A stretch of DNA of 64,000 nt from Synaphobranchus kaupii (GCA_029718625.1 CM056383.1:66712849-66776848), one strand, 5' to 3'; counted from the stretch's first letter, positions 10,241 to 23,100 are shown. The notes: generated by a model from the letters alone, not told the origin. Numbers and translations are program-made.

Positions 10241-12350
10241 TACTTGTCCCCCCAATACATCTGACTGTCAAACTTCAGTCAGACTTTAGTTCCATAATTT
10301 AGCAGAAGCCTGTGCGTGAAGCATACTGGGATATATTCCATTTATTTTTTTGAAAATATTTGATTTCCAAAAATATAATTTCAGGTTTAACATTTTCATA
10401 CTACATTTCAGTTTTTCACTGACCATCTGTACGCATAGCTATTCAATTTCTTTAGGATTTTCCCTCCAATATCAATACATAATTCACTGGCTACAGAAAT
10501 TAAAGGAACTCAACAATAATCTTGTTGAATTCAACAATAATCTAGATCTTACATTGCCTGCCCATGTACAGTACAAAGAATGATGGTGGCATTTAATATC
10601 TTTCCTAGGACAGAGACGTGAACAGTGGAATCAATACAAAGTGTAGATTGGCTATTTGTGTCTGCTGGCAAGTTCATCAGCACTAAAGAAGGATGAGTGG
10701 TGGTATCTGTCACGTGAGGCAAAGTCAGCATTCTCCTCAGTCAGTTGCCTGGTCTCCATGCCAACGGCCAGAAATGAGGGCGTTAACACAATCTGGTCCT
10801 GGAGGGTCTGTTCCTTCCTGAAGATCAAAACACAGCCATCTCTTTTCAGACCACCAATGAAAAATGAGGGTGGGACTTTTCTAGCCTTTTACATTTTAGT
10901 GATAATATATATACACGCACGCATAAGTATAAAAACAGACAAACACATACTGTATATATTTTCATTTCTTTATGTTTTTATTTGATTAGAAATAAACGGC
11001 CATTGTGTTGTACATATTATGATAATTTGTCTGGAAAAGGAATTTTATTGGCCATGATTCACACATGCCAGAAACAAACCTGCCCACTTTCTTAAGGGAT
11101 GACTGTACCCATTTGAAGCAACAGAACCGAGCAGCTGCCCCTATGAACAAAACAAACACAAACTGTTTGTGAAGATGTTAAGGGTACCAATAGTTCCCTT
11201 TAAAAATGCAACCCAGGGAAAGTGTTTGGTTGGACGTTTCAATCGGTCATAACTCAGACTCACAATGGCCATTTATTTGGTGTATGCTTGATACTTCTAA
11301 AAACAAATATAAAAACTTTCTCTGGGCTCCATGCTCTAATGCTTAGCACATTTTGTAGAGAATTTAATATTAAATATGATAGATGTGTGCAAAGTATCCA
11401 TAGAAATATCCTGACCAGGGGTGGTCAGGCTCCAGGCCTGGAGGGCCGCAGTGTCTGCTGATTTTTGTCGCGTGTCTGCACTTAAGTGATAAAAGTAAGC
11501 CAGGTTAAAGAGTACATAGACCATGTTTCCAAGGCCTAAATTGGCAGCTGATTGAAAGAAAATCACATAATCCTAGTGACACTACAGCCCATGTCAGATA
11601 CATGGCCATGGTAAGTTTGGACCACGGATCTGACATGGTAGAAAGAGAAAAACACAACAACATGGATATCACTCTTTTTTACTTCCTCTGTTGGTAAACC
11701 ACTCTTACTCCATATCTTTATTTTTATATACTTTTTATTTTTACATTACATTTATGTCTGTACATTGTCTGTGTCAGGCGAGTAGGCAGTAATGTAATCT
11801 CATTTTTAAGATAAACAATTCATCGACTTAGAATGTGACTTTGTAAATAGGTTTGAAAATAGAAAAAAAAAACAGAATAAGGCAAAACAAACAAACACAC
11901 ACACACATAGAAATAATAATAATAAATAATAATAAAATAAGAGTAAAAAACATATGATGACATTAGAGTACATGTAAAATTACATTGTGGCAGCTCAAAC
12001 CCAGGTAATTGGTAGTAACAACTGGCTTTTAAAATTTTTTTTAACATAATTTAATATTGAAAATAAAGTGTGTAATTATTCATTCATATACATGTGCATT
12101 TGTAATCATGTATAAGTACTTGTACATCTACATATACACGCAGATGTATATTGAAAAACACATAAAGCTATTTTTACATGTACCTATATTCTCGAACATA
12201 TGCACACATATATATATATATATATATATGTACCCACATATCCCTCCATATACATTTAATTATACATTTAAATATACCCTTTATTAATTCATATGACTGC
12301 AATATTCAATCCATTTTCTCCATCTGTTATCAACAATGTATCTTTGATCC
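10241..12350. other. 3' flank of gene 1 (A-type)
   Basis: There is no gene. It contains a module present after every gene (caggggtggtcaggctccagg at 11417, with copies near 31600, 41105, 51170 and 58865), the AT-rich presumed 3' end of the LINE remnant (about 11690-12350, minus strand, with AATAAA-like motifs), and a short TA run near 12208-12229. Genes 1, 3 and 5 share this A-type flank; genes 2 and 4 have a B-type flank. Confidence 0.55.
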
Positions 12351-12879
12351 CTAATTATGTATGTTAATCTTTCCATAATATACACTTGGTTGTTCAAATA
12401 TACATTTCTGTATTTTTGGTTTGCATATTTGATGCCAATTACATGTAATTGCTTTCAATGCAGTAATTCTGAAAATTCTTGCCAAATATTTATCTTTTTC
12501 TTCTACTAGTTGTGATGGAGTCATACCGAGAAGATAATACCTAACGTCCAGTTTGAAATTTACTTTTATTACCATCTGAATTTCCTTGTGTATTGTTTCC
12601 CAACATAATAAATAATCGGACAGAACCATAACATATGTGATAGGTTGTCATGGTAATCCCCACAGTTTCTCCCCACTTTTGGGTAATAGCATTATCATAT
12701 TTTGCCTGTTGCACTGGTGTCATAAAGCACTGGAGTTGTATCTTCCAAGAGTATTCCTGCCAAAAAAGTGAATTTGTCGTTTTATGGATATTAATATTCA
12801 TTTTCCTCCATTCATCATCTGATATATCAATTTCTAACTCCTCCTTCCATTTTTCCTTTGCTGTCTTACTCCATATCAA
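12351..12879 (-). pseudogene. L1-like LINE ORF2 C-terminus, broken
   Basis: The minus-strand translation shows the C-terminal part of an L1-type ORF2, including SKTAKEKWKEELEIDISDDEW and, in the intact gene 5 copy, CWRNCGDYHDNLSHMLWFC, a Cys-His motif of LINE ORF2 tails. Here a frame change in the middle separates the two halves. No endonuclease or reverse transcriptase core is present: the copy is 5'-truncated and was inserted before the array duplicated. Confidence 0.75.
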
Positions 12880-14364
12880 ACATAGCTCACTTATGTTGTA
12901 CTAATTTGTCGATTAATGCCATGTCCAATATTATCTGTAATAAATTTCACAAATTATAATGAAAATAAAGGTAATTGATTTAAAACTGTTAAATCAATCA
13001 GTGTGTTTACTCCAAATGGATGTGGGCCTGGTGGATCACTTATCATGAACACAATGTTATACCTGACTTAGACCATCAGGCTGCACTGCTTGTCCCTGCT
13101 GTTATACTTTACTGCGTTTCAGTGTTTCTACGCCAAAGCTTTGGACACAATATACAACTTTGGACACAATACACCCTCCTCATAGTCCATGCAGATGTCT
13201 GAGACCTTTATATTGTTCACTTAATCATTGACTTGTGGAGTGGGGAGCACATTTCTCTGAAGCTAAATTCTCAGTTTCTTGGGCTCTGAAGAGCAGTGAT
13301 CATAATAGTCTGCTCAAATAGTTTATAAATGAAACCCATAATTAAATATTGCTGTGGATGAAATGGCAAAATTCAGAAGTTTGTATTCACCTATAGGAAG
13401 ACCAGGGCTTGCTTGTCCAATGTAGAGGAAGAGGATAATTGTTAGAGACTTGTTAGAGGCTTTTGCTCCTTAGCCTGAAGATTGTAGGTTTATACCGTAA
13501 CATGCTCAGTGGGGGAATTCCCAACAATTCATTCAATGAAAGGTCACTTTCCTCTCCACAATTGTGGTACAGCACAGATGTATCTACGTGTATTCCATAA
13601 AAATAAAAATACATTAATATAGAACATAATATTAAATCATAGAGCAAAAGCAGAATGTTTCCCAAGCCAAGACTGTGTCAGAACTAATGCAAGCAAGCCA
13701 TGGGACAAGTAATACTCTTGATGTGGTGAACCATCATCAACTTAGACTGTCTCCAGCTACTTGGAAATATTCTGACCTCAGTAAATAGAGTTAACATTTT
13801 TATAAAAGTCCCAATTTTATGTACAAGCCATTTGTGTAGGTAATATTGATGAATCTGGAAACAGAAATTAAAACTCGCTTTAGAAACTAATCTAAATTCT
13901 ACATTATAGCTCTTTTAAAAAAACAGCACCTCTGCTTTCCTTACTGTATACTCCAGATGGGTGCAGAACAAGGGACGATCTGTTTCAGGATTTATTTTAA
14001 TTCGACCAGTTAAATTAAATTAATTTAATTATTATTTAATAATTATTATTCAGTTTGTGCAATCATGTCTTGATATGAGATTTGCATAAGCACGAGCTAC
14101 AGCTGTGTACTGCAAGTATATTCTAAAGATTTTACTGTGCTCAAGTACAGGAGTGAATCATATTAAAAAAAGAAACATTTTAAGTCTTAAAAATATTTGT
14201 GAGATCCTTTATGTTCGGAGACATGGCTAGTCTCAGAAAACTAGTTTTACTGTTTTGCTTTTCCCTCCCTATAAACAGTTAAAGGAAGACTGCAGATAAA
14301 AGGTAGCATGCAATATGGAATAATGAGTGGTCAAGACCTTTGTACTTTGACCTGTGAATGGGTG
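12880..14364. other. Spacer between genes 1 and 2, unit-shared
   Basis: No gene is seen. The sequence is shared with about 33090-34560, 42610-44090 and 60370-61850, and includes an AATTAATTTAATTATTATTT block and the agctacagctgtg phrase. It runs into the region that, in other units, leads to exon 1; here the canonical exon 1 upstream block is cut by the hAT at 14373. Confidence 0.55.
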
Positions 14365-14372
14365 GAGAAAAC

Positions 14373-15218
14373 CATAGGCGGAAATCCCGGGGGGGACGGG
14401 GGGGTCACGGCCCCCCCATCCTGGGTAAAATATGATTTGTCCCCCTCCAATATATCACTGTAAACATAACTATGTAATTTCAATAATATTAATAATAAGA
14501 AATGAAAGGACTTGTGCTGATTATAGACACGTAATAGCGCGTTTTTAAGTTTCAAAAGATTGCGACCCCCTTCCCTTGGCCTCACAATGGTTTGATCCAC
14601 TGCACCCCCCCAGCCCTCAGCAGTGGCACATGATACAGTGCGTGTGTGAAAAGGAATCTGACAGTGACGGAGTCTGTCGTTGGTGGCTGACCTCGAGTAA
14701 GTAGTTAGTTCAAACAAAGGATATGTTAGACATTTCTTTACTTCAAACACATTTATAATCGTCACCAGTCTTCATTTTCGCTTTATTGAATTACAGGTCA
14801 CTCTTTATGCTAGCTAGCGCTTAGCTGACGTTTGCTAGCTAGCTACAGTAACATCAACCAGTGTTTGCAGCTGTTTGAATTAGAGTGAATGAGAGAAGCT
14901 AGCAAAGCAATGTAATGGTCTTAGCTGGCAAGGTGACAGAGCGTTCGTGTCTACCGTCTGAAAGGCACTCAATGCACGTAGCTAACGTGGAAGTTAATCC
15001 AGTCAATCGCACCATAGCGATTTAGTTTTATGTTGGCAGGGTTCATACACACACAATAGCGGAATTTGCAGAGCTAGCGAGCAAAACGATGGAGCAAACT
15101 AAAGCAAACATTAGCTAGCCACCTATAGCACTACTTTTGGTGTCCCCCTCAGGAATTGTTCTTGATAAAATATCATGTAATTGTCCCCCCCAAAGTTGAT
15201 ATCAGATTTTCGCCCCTG
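14373..15218. mobile_element. hAT element upstream of gene 2
   Basis: It starts CATAGGCGGAAATCCC and ends TTTTCGCCCCTG (imperfect inverted ends), and the 8-bp duplication gagaaaac flanks it at 14365-14372 and 15219-15226. No transposase is seen, so it is non-autonomous. An end-proximal segment including the right end and flank is repeated after the gypsy element (19940-19976), showing a partial tandem duplication before the gypsy insertion. Confidence 0.8.
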
Positions 15219-15317
15219 GAGAAAACACTCGCAGAACATAAGAAAGGAATCAGTTTGTTAACATTAACTTGTTAAAATTAAATTGTTCTTGATAAAATAT
15301 CATGTAATTGTCCCCCC
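15219..15317. repeat. Duplicated hAT right flank
   Basis: The block gagaaaacactcgcagaaca to ttaacattaacttgtt is followed by a second copy of ttcttgataaaatatcatgt, which lies at about 15162 and again at about 15291. The gypsy element interrupts this second copy, and the sequence resumes at 19940. Confidence 0.7.
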
Positions 15318-15497
15318 TGTGGCGTTTTCATACGCTTAAATGAACTATATTAGTTAATGACGGACGCAGACACACGTTGCTAATTTACTGACTTGTCTTG
15401 TTTTATTTCCTGCTTGTTCTCACATGCTGTATCGACTAAGCACATGCGCAGACGTGCCATTCAATATTATAACTTTATTGATTCACTTCACGTGACA
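15318..15497 (-). repeat. 3' LTR of the gypsy element
   Basis: On the plus strand it starts tgtggcg and ends cgtgaca (TG...CA in both orientations). It differs from the other LTR by tatcgactaag versus tgtcgactacg. Confidence 0.93.
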
Positions 15498-15779
15498 TCT
15501 CCCACCTAAAGTAAAGAGTTCCCAATGTAAACACTTCAATTTACAATTACAATTTTCGGCACAATTAAACTTCAAATAATAAGTCACTTTTCTTTCCTAT
15601 AACTAAATAAACTTCTGTCAGTTAAACCCCCATTTTCTTTCTGTACTTATTATGAACACAATGAACTGTAAATAATATTATGCACACAACCTAACTAAAG
15701 GGTGTGGGTAGACTGCCACAGTCCCTTGTAAGAGAGGAGGCAGGGATTATTCTGCCCTATACGCCATCCATCTCTGTCC

Positions 15780-18700
15780 CTAAGTATCGAAACGTCTGTT
15801 TGGTTTCACCATTCTACCACTCCTGGTGACAACAGGACTTCCCCGGCCTGCCGTTGGGTGGCTGCTGACAGGCTGTGTGACACTCAGCTCTGGGTGAACT
15901 GTCTCTGGGTGCACCGGCTCAGGCGGGACTGCCGGCGGCTCCGCAGGAGATTCTCTGTTGACCAGCTGGACGCACCTGCGGTTCCTCCTCGGTGTGTTAC
16001 CTCGGTCTGTCTGCAGTGTGAAAGACCGCGGCGCCGCTTCCTCTTGCTGCACCACGGCTGTTGTCTTCCACGTTTTCTCTCCGTCGATCTTGAGACGCAC
16101 CTGGTCACCGCAGCTGAGAGGAAGGAGCAGCTTTGCAGAGTACCTGCGGTTGTAGTACTTCTCATAAGACTGCTTAGCTTGTTTTTCATATTCTTTAACT
16201 TTCTCCAGATCAGGCCAGGCAGGTCTCAGATTCTCTTTGAGGGTCGGTAGAGTTGTACGCAGGCTTCGTCCCATCATGAGTTTGGAAGGGCTCTCCCGGG
16301 TTGGCTCTGTTGGTGTTGAGCGGTAGCTCAGAAGTGCCATGTGAGGGTTGGCCTGCTTGAGGATGGCTTTTGCTGTTTTGACTGCGCGATCAGCCATCCC
16401 GTTCGACTGGGGAAAATGGGGACTGGAAGTGACATGCTGGAAGTCGTACTCTGCTGCAAAGTTCTTGAACAGTTCTGCAGAGAACTGCGGTCCATTGTCC
16501 GTCCTAACTTCCTCAGGTATTCCCCAGCGGCTGAAAGTGCTTTTCATTTTTTCAATTACGGACTCACTGGTCGTCTTTGGTAGATTTAGAATTTCTAGCC
16601 ATCTTGAAAAGTAGTCAACAATGACAAGGTAGTTGTGGCCATTGTACTCACAGAGATCGGCTCCAATTTTCTGCCACGGCAGCTCTGGCAGCGGTGTCGT
16701 GAGTAAGGGCTCCTTATGTTGGCTAGGTCGGTTGATATCGCAGTGTCGACATGACTGTATGAGTTCTCTCACATCATTGCCAATGCCAGGCCACCAAATG
16801 GCGTTCTTGTAGCGCTGTCCACATTTGGTCAGGCCCTGGTGACCCTGGTGTATTTTCTGGATCATGTCGTCACGCATGCTGTATGGGATCACAATCTGGT
16901 TGCCACGCCTCAGGACTCCGTTCAGCTCGCTCAGTGTCCCTCTCTCAGGAAAATACTGCTTGGCTGACATAGCCACACTTTTGATGTGGTCGGGCCAACC
17001 ATTTCTTGTGTAGTTAAGGACACGCTGCAGCCCGCTGTCCCTTTCTGTCTGTTCCTTAATCTGTTCCAGGACCGGCCTTCTCACTCCAACACTCTCCTCT
17101 ATAGCATCCACGTGTACCCGGACTTCCTGTTCCAGGTAACCCAGCTCTGTGCTCTGTAACGGGTGTCGTGACAGTGCATCGGCTGCGACAAGGTTCTTCC
17201 CTGGAACATATACAGCAACAGGGTTAAACTTCATCAGTCTGATGAGGAGGCGCTGGCAGCGGAGGGGTGTTGTATCCAGATCTTTTGAATTGATTAACGA
17301 AACCAAAGGCTTGTGGTCTGTTTGGATTGTGTATGACTCTAAGCCACACAGGTAGTGGTAGAAACGTTCTGACGCCCAGACGGCGGCTAGACATTCTTTC
17401 TCGATCTGCGCGTATCTTCGTTCCGCGTCAGATAGGCTGCGGGAACAGAATTCCACTGGCTTCAGGATCCCATCATGCTCCTGTAACAGTAGGGCTCCGA
17501 GGCCATAACTGCTGGCATCAGCACTAACTACTGTGGGTCTCTTTGGATCAAAATAGGCTAATGCTGGTGCTGAGGAGATCAGTGAAGGCCTGTTCTTGTT
17601 GAGGGCCCCAGGCCCACAGTCTGTCTGACTTTAACAGGTCATTCAATGGCTGGAGATTGGTGGACAGATTTGGCAGGTAGCGGCCTACATAATTCACCAT
17701 TCCTGTGAACCGCCGTAGCTCCTCTACATTTGTGGGGGCGCTCATTTCTGTGATAGCGGCAACCCTCGCTGGGTTTGGCCTAATGCCGTCTTTGCTTACT
17801 ATCTGACCCAAAAACTCCAATTTTGGCTGTGACAGTTTGCACTTCTCCTTATTCAGCTTAAGGCCCGACTGTTCAATGGACTCCATCACCTTTCTAAGTC
17901 TCATGTCGTGCTGCTGCTCTGTTTCGCCAAAACATAAAATGTCGTCCATATAGACAATAACGCCTTCATGCCCTTGTAGTTGCTCTGACATTTTCCTCTG
18001 AAATATCTCAGGTGCGGAAGTGATGCCAAAAGGCAGCCTCTTAAAGCAGTATCTACCCTGCGGGGTGATAAACGTGGTTAGAAGGGCACTGTCCTCTTCT
18101 AAGGGGATCTGCCAGAGTCCGCTGGCAGCGTCTAGGCATGAGAAGACTGTACTCCCTGCAAGCTTGTGAAGAAGATCATCTAGTGTGGGCAAGATGTACT
18201 TTTCTCGTTCCACTGTTTCATTCAGTTTCTTTAAGTCTACGCATATTCTGATTTTTCCGTTTTTCTTTATAACGGGAACCATCGGTGAGCACCATTGTGT
18301 AGGCTGCGTGACTTTTTCTATGATGCCCATTAACTCCATTCGGTTTAATTCCTCCTCCACTTTTGGTAATAGTGGAATCGGAACGCGCCTAGGTGTGGCT
18401 ACACTATAGGGTTTGGCTTCTTTTTTAAGCACTATCCTCACAGGATCTCCCTTTAACAAGCCTACATCACCGAACACGTTCACTTCATCCAGCTTTACAC
18501 GCTTGATCAAGCCCAATTTGGTGGCTACAGCTCGACTAAGCAGATTGTCCCCACCCGACTTCACTACTATCACTCTAAAATAGCAGTCAGTCCACTTATG
18601 CTGGACCTCAGCTTTAATCTTAGCTAAAAACTGCCCTCTAGTGGTCACTGTGCCTCCTGGGCTTTCAAGTGGTGGGCCTTTCATGGATTTAAGCTGGGGC

Positions 18701-18831
18701 TTTCTCTTTAGGCTATCATAAGTAGTTTCAGTAATCACTGATGTGTCAGCCCCTGAATCTATTTTAAATTTCACTGGGGTGTTTGCAATGTACAGTGTGG
18801 TGTGCCATGGTGGCTCATCCTCTCTAAATAC
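15780..18831 (-). pseudogene. gypsy pol: protease, RT, RNase H, integrase, one frameshift
   Basis: The protease active site IDSGADTS lies near 18750. The RT motif YMDD is near 17941-17952. RNase H follows, with IQTDHKP. The integrase has an HHCC zinc motif and the DDE core: GADLCEYNG, RTDNGPQF and PQSNGMADRAV. The third catalytic residue, normally Glu (NGxAE), is Asp here. The reading frame shifts once near 17565-17580, between RT and RNase H. Upstream it is in the same frame as gag, with a single TAA between them. Confidence 0.9.
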
Positions 18832-19677
18832 TTAGTTCACTGCTGTCTTATCCTCAGTGAGTGACCCCAGAAAGACTGACTCCTCCTCACTTTCATATTT
18901 AGTTTTGTTTACTTTTATCTCCCTCACACTCTTTGTGCAACACACAACTGCAAAATGCCCTATTTTTGTACATTTGTTACATTTCTTTCCTTTTGCTGGG
19001 CAGTGCTCATCATCACTATGCTCTCTGTTGCATCGGCCACATTTCCTAGTTATCTCATTTCTCCATGTGTGTGTTTTTTCTGCATTGGGACTATTTTCCC
19101 ACTTTCGTCTGAATGTTTTCACTTCGTCCACATTATCCGAGCTAGTAGGTCGTGCCTGATTCTGTCCTTTAATTAGCTCGGAATGTCTCGCCATTTCTAT
19201 TGCACTTCGTAGTGTTAGGTCATCTTTCATCTGTAACATTTGGGACAGGGCAGTATCACGAATTCCAATGACAATTCTGTCTCTTAACTGCTCCTCCTTC
19301 CCGGCCCCAAAGTCGCAATTTTCAGGCAGCTCGTAGAGCTGTCTAATAAAAGTCTCCACGCTTTCGCCGGCCAGCTGCACTCTGGAATGGAATTTAGCCC
19401 TCTCGTAGATGACGTTGCGTTTGGGAATGAAATGCGTATCAAACTGTGCAAGCACGACACCATATTTGTCTTCATCTCCTGCAGTTGCGAACGTGAATGA
19501 CTTAAATATGTGCTCTGCCTCTGCTCCCATTGAATATATCAATGCGCTTACCTGTATAGGCTCGTCCTCCTCCGCCAGTTTGGTTGCAACTCTGTACAGT
19601 GAAAACCTTTGCTTCCAATCTGGCCAGGTTGCAGGCTTCGCAAAATCCATTGGATCCGGAGGGGAAAACTTCGCCAT
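18832..19677 (-). CDS. gypsy gag polyprotein
   Basis: 281 residues from the ATG at 19677 (gccATGG; an in-frame extension to 19689 has no ATG). The N-terminal two-thirds is a retrotransposon gag capsid-type region (WPDWKQRFSLYRVATKL, VETFIRQLYEL). The C-terminal part has a CCHC knuckle, CNKCTKIGHFAVVC, preceded by a second Cys/His cluster for nucleic-acid binding. It ends at TAA 18834-18832, with pol directly in frame after it. Confidence 0.92.
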   Translation of the reverse strand: MAKFSPPDPMDFAKPATWPDWKQRFSLYRVATKLAEEDEPIQVSALIYSMGAEAEHIFKSFTFATAGDEDKYGVVLAQFDTHFIPKRNVIYERAKFHSRVQLAGESVETFIRQLYELPENCDFGAGKEEQLRDRIVIGIRDTALSQMLQMKDDLTLRSAIEMARHSELIKGQNQARPTSSDNVDEVKTFRRKWENSPNAEKTHTWRNEITRKCGRCNREHSDDEHCPAKGKKCNKCTKIGHFAVVCCTKSVREIKVNKTKYESEEESVFLGSLTEDKTAVN

Positions 19678-19759
19678 GGCGATGCACAAACTTCACGCAG
19701 TCAACGCAGGTTGCTTGAATTTTCTTCCCGTATCACCGCAACGACCACTCCTGACACCA

Positions 19760-19939
19760 TGTGGCGTTTTCATACGCTTAAATGAACTATATTAGTTAAT
19801 GACGGACGCAGACACACGTTGCTAATTTACTGACTTGTCTTGTTTTATTTCCTGCTTGTTCTCACATGCTGTGTCGACTACGCACATGCGCAGACGTGCC
19901 ATTCAATATTATAACTTTATTGATTCACTTCACGTGACA
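19760..19939 (-). repeat. 5' LTR of the gypsy element
   Basis: 180 bp, paired with 15318-15497. It carries the element's promoter by family knowledge; the nearest host exon (20083) begins only 143 bp downstream on the other strand. Confidence 0.93.
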
Positions 19940-20082
19940 CTGAAGTTGATATCAGATTTTCGCCCCTGGAGAAAACACTCGCAGAACATAAGAAAGGAAT
20001 CAGTTTGTTAACATTAACTTGTTGTAATACTTAACACAATACTTGTTACTGGTGGTGTGAGAATGCGCTAATTTGAAGAGCC

Positions 20083-20125
20083 ATGGGAGAAAGATTCCTT
20101 ACATCCGCGCCAGATCTGGTACTTG
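20083..20125 (+). CDS. Gene 2 exon 1
   Basis: ATG in gccATGG, 14 codons (MGERFLTSAPDLVL) plus one base, donor GTAAGT. Its upstream DNA to 19977 is the hAT right flank, then hAT, then the gypsy 5' LTR. Confidence 0.72.
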
Positions 20126-23100
20126 GTAAGTTACAGAGTCACATTTATACTCAGATATCTCATATGTCATTCACCTTGAAGAACTTTCTCTAATAAATAT
20201 TGTTAACTGAATCCTGCTAGCGGTGGCTACTATTGTTTTACACAGGTATTTTGATTGTACGTGAATTCATTTTTAATGTTCAAATTATTTATTTAAGGTT
20301 CAAGGCAGGGGCGTCGCCAAATATATTTAGGGGGGCTAAGCCTGCACTAGGGGGGTCTGGGGGCATGCACCCCCATGAGAACTTTTTTCAAAAAGGCAGC
20401 CACAAAATGGTTGTTCCCCATGAATTTGGGAGCAGCAATAAGCCTAAAATCAATAAATAATTTAGTTGTTGCAAAGAATATTTCTATAAATTGCTTACAT
20501 ATGTAGCAATAGGGTTGGGCTGATGTACGATACCATCGTCTGTCAACTAAAATTTATCGGCATCGGCAACAGTTGACACATTGTAATGTCAAAGCCGATG
20601 TGTAGCCTATTCTAGTTTGACAGCTTATACAAATTGCCTCAATGGCAGCAGAATTAATTTAGGCCTGGCCTGTAGATTAAATTTAACCAGTGATTATTGC
20701 AATTAAAAACCAGGTTACATAGCATACATCTAAATGTTCATGTACACACTTGTGATCACCCTTCATGAGCAGGGAATCATGTTGGGGGTGGATGGGATTC
20801 CCTCAAAATTATACTCTCCCGTAAACGTCTCCCTATCATTAGAAAAAAAACTTTGAACTTTTGTAGCTTTATCAAAGCATCCTAACTTTATGAGTCAAAT
20901 AAGTTACCTACGTAGCTATCTAACTGTAAACTATTATATGTCTTATCCAGGCTATCGCAGTAGCTAACCGAGGACATAAAACCAGAGAAGCTAGCTACTC
21001 CACGTTGCAGATGCAGAAAGTGAGTTCCGTTTTAAAATTTATTTAGCAGCTAGGCTATTAGTAACAGGCAAGCTTCACAAATTCCGTTTAGGCATTTTAG
21101 TTGAACAACTGTAGCCATCTCAGTGTTTCCCCTAGATTTTTTTTCAGGCCAGGTGGTAGGCCCCTCGAAACTACCAGTGTTGTTGCGCGTACACGGTGTC
21201 ATCAAACGCGCGTGCGGGGCCGAGGTAGTATCATCGCGCAGATCGGGGGTACGGAGAGTCGTCGCACACATGGGGAGGGTGTTGGTAACAAAGTGGTGCA
21301 TTTCTCCATTCTGAGCTAAAATAACATTTGCTCACAAAGGCTTATGGTAAATAAATATTATTTATTTATAATATTAATAAACTTAAAACAGAACTTATAT
21401 ACAAGCTTCACAAATGATATTCAGAACTATACAACTTGTTTTTACCTCATTTTGCTGGCCTGGTTTTTTGCTCAATTTTCCTTCTGTTTCCCTGTGCAGC
21501 GTCTTTGTGACAGTTCTCTGTAAAACGCGCTATACAAATAAAATTGAATTGAATTGAATTGAACTTAAACCCAGGACAAGGAGTTTGTTTCTACCGGTTT
21601 TTAAGGACTGTTTCTGGATCCGCTATCTTTTCAGCACTGTAGAGCTGCTTTTGAGACTCCTCCATAGTGCTGATCCATAATCAGTCCATAAAAACAGGTA
21701 TAATTAAACTTCTGCCTCTGCAGTATTAGCTTTTACTCTACACTAAAATGTAAGTTGTGGTCAGATAGCGAAACGGACGAAAGTGCGCCATTTTGCGTAG
21801 AGGCGGAAACTATAATTACACCCTCATAATATCAGCGCTGTCATTGAAAATTTTAATTAGGCCTAACGGGAAACCGAAGCTGTTTTGGCAAGGGTTTTTC
21901 CAGATGCTATTTTGATCACTCCAGCATTCTGCGGTAAGGGAAATATTGCAGCTACATAAAAAAAATTAAAAAAAAGATTATATAAAAAAAAGAATAATAT
22001 AATTTTTTTATTTTTTATTAAAATTATTTATTTTCCCTCTTGTCCAAGCCGGGCGGCAGGTGGGCGGGCCGCCCGGCCAAGATAATGGTAGGGGAAACAC
22101 TGTATCTCATATAAACCTAAAATGTGAACCAGTAACTGTTAAGCTATAGGCAATAGGAACTGGAAAGGCGATAGGAGCCAGGAGTTTCAGCAACTAACAT
22201 TAATATGGTTCCCATAGGCTATAATGAAGACACTCCTGCCTTTTTCTACCAAACTAAAGGATTAACAGTCATATTTTCAACTCAGGTATACCCATAATAC
22301 ATGACTTTACTTAATACAAACAACGTTATAGTCAAGATTTTTTTTTACACATCGTAGACTCTGGCTGCTCAACATAGTGGAAAATGTAGGCTACAATTCA
22401 TAAGTAGTTTGAACTTACTTATTTTTTTCGACATGGTATGGATCCAGCCTAGCAGTAGCACTTGAGAACAGACCTATGGAGCAAAAGCTTTTGTAGCTAA
22501 CGTTAACTGTTAATTTTAAATTCTGTTAAGTGGTTATGTTGTTACCGAACTTATTGAGCTCAAGTAGGCTACTAGACTAGTGATTTGTTACAGCAGTATT
22601 GGAACGTTCATACTACAGCCCACTCTCAGTCTGTAGCGGTCATTTTAATTGAGCGGTCACGCGGCTCTACCACACTGCACTCTAACCAATGGCTGCACTA
22701 GATTAAGCCTCCCCAGGGTCCTAGCGCCAGACTTTTCTGTGTGCGTTATGATTCTGGAGTGCCAATGGCACATTTTGTGAAATCAATCTGAAAAAAATGT
22801 AATGATTAAAACTAGTGGCTTAAAAAATATTTAGGGGGGCTACAGCTAATTTTAGGGGGGCTACAGCCCCCTAAAATAGGTCTGGCGACGCCACTGGTTC
22901 AAGGGTTCCTTTCCCTAAAAATGGAAAATAAACAGTTTATCGTGGTTTGGCAGGATACTGTCCATGGAACGAGGGAGGGAAATGCTTAATGGCTAAGGAC
23001 ACATTATTTGTTCTTATAATATAAACTTCATTCATAAATCCAGGAAAAATAATATGTAAAACAAATCAAATCAAAAAGCAGCTCCCAAACACAACCAGCT

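Larger units (their letters stand above)
15318..19939 (-). mobile_element. Ty3/gypsy LTR retrotransposon, nearly complete
   Basis: 4622 bp on the minus strand with 180-bp LTRs that differ at 2 positions, so it is young. The primer-binding site is next to the 5' LTR (19759 downward, starting TGGTGTCAGGAGTGG) and a purine-rich tract lies next to the 3' LTR (about 15498-15512). The order is gag, protease, reverse transcriptase, RNase H, integrase. Short LTRs and a compact gag suggest the Mag-like side of the family, but this is a guess. No clear target duplication is seen (flanks ccccc and ctgaa). There is one frameshift in pol. Confidence 0.93.

Noticed and set aside
14331..14765. Minus-strand frame of 144 codons in the hAT element
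   Set aside because: It starts outside the element, shows no hAT dimerisation or transposase motif, and is G/C-biased by the end repeats.
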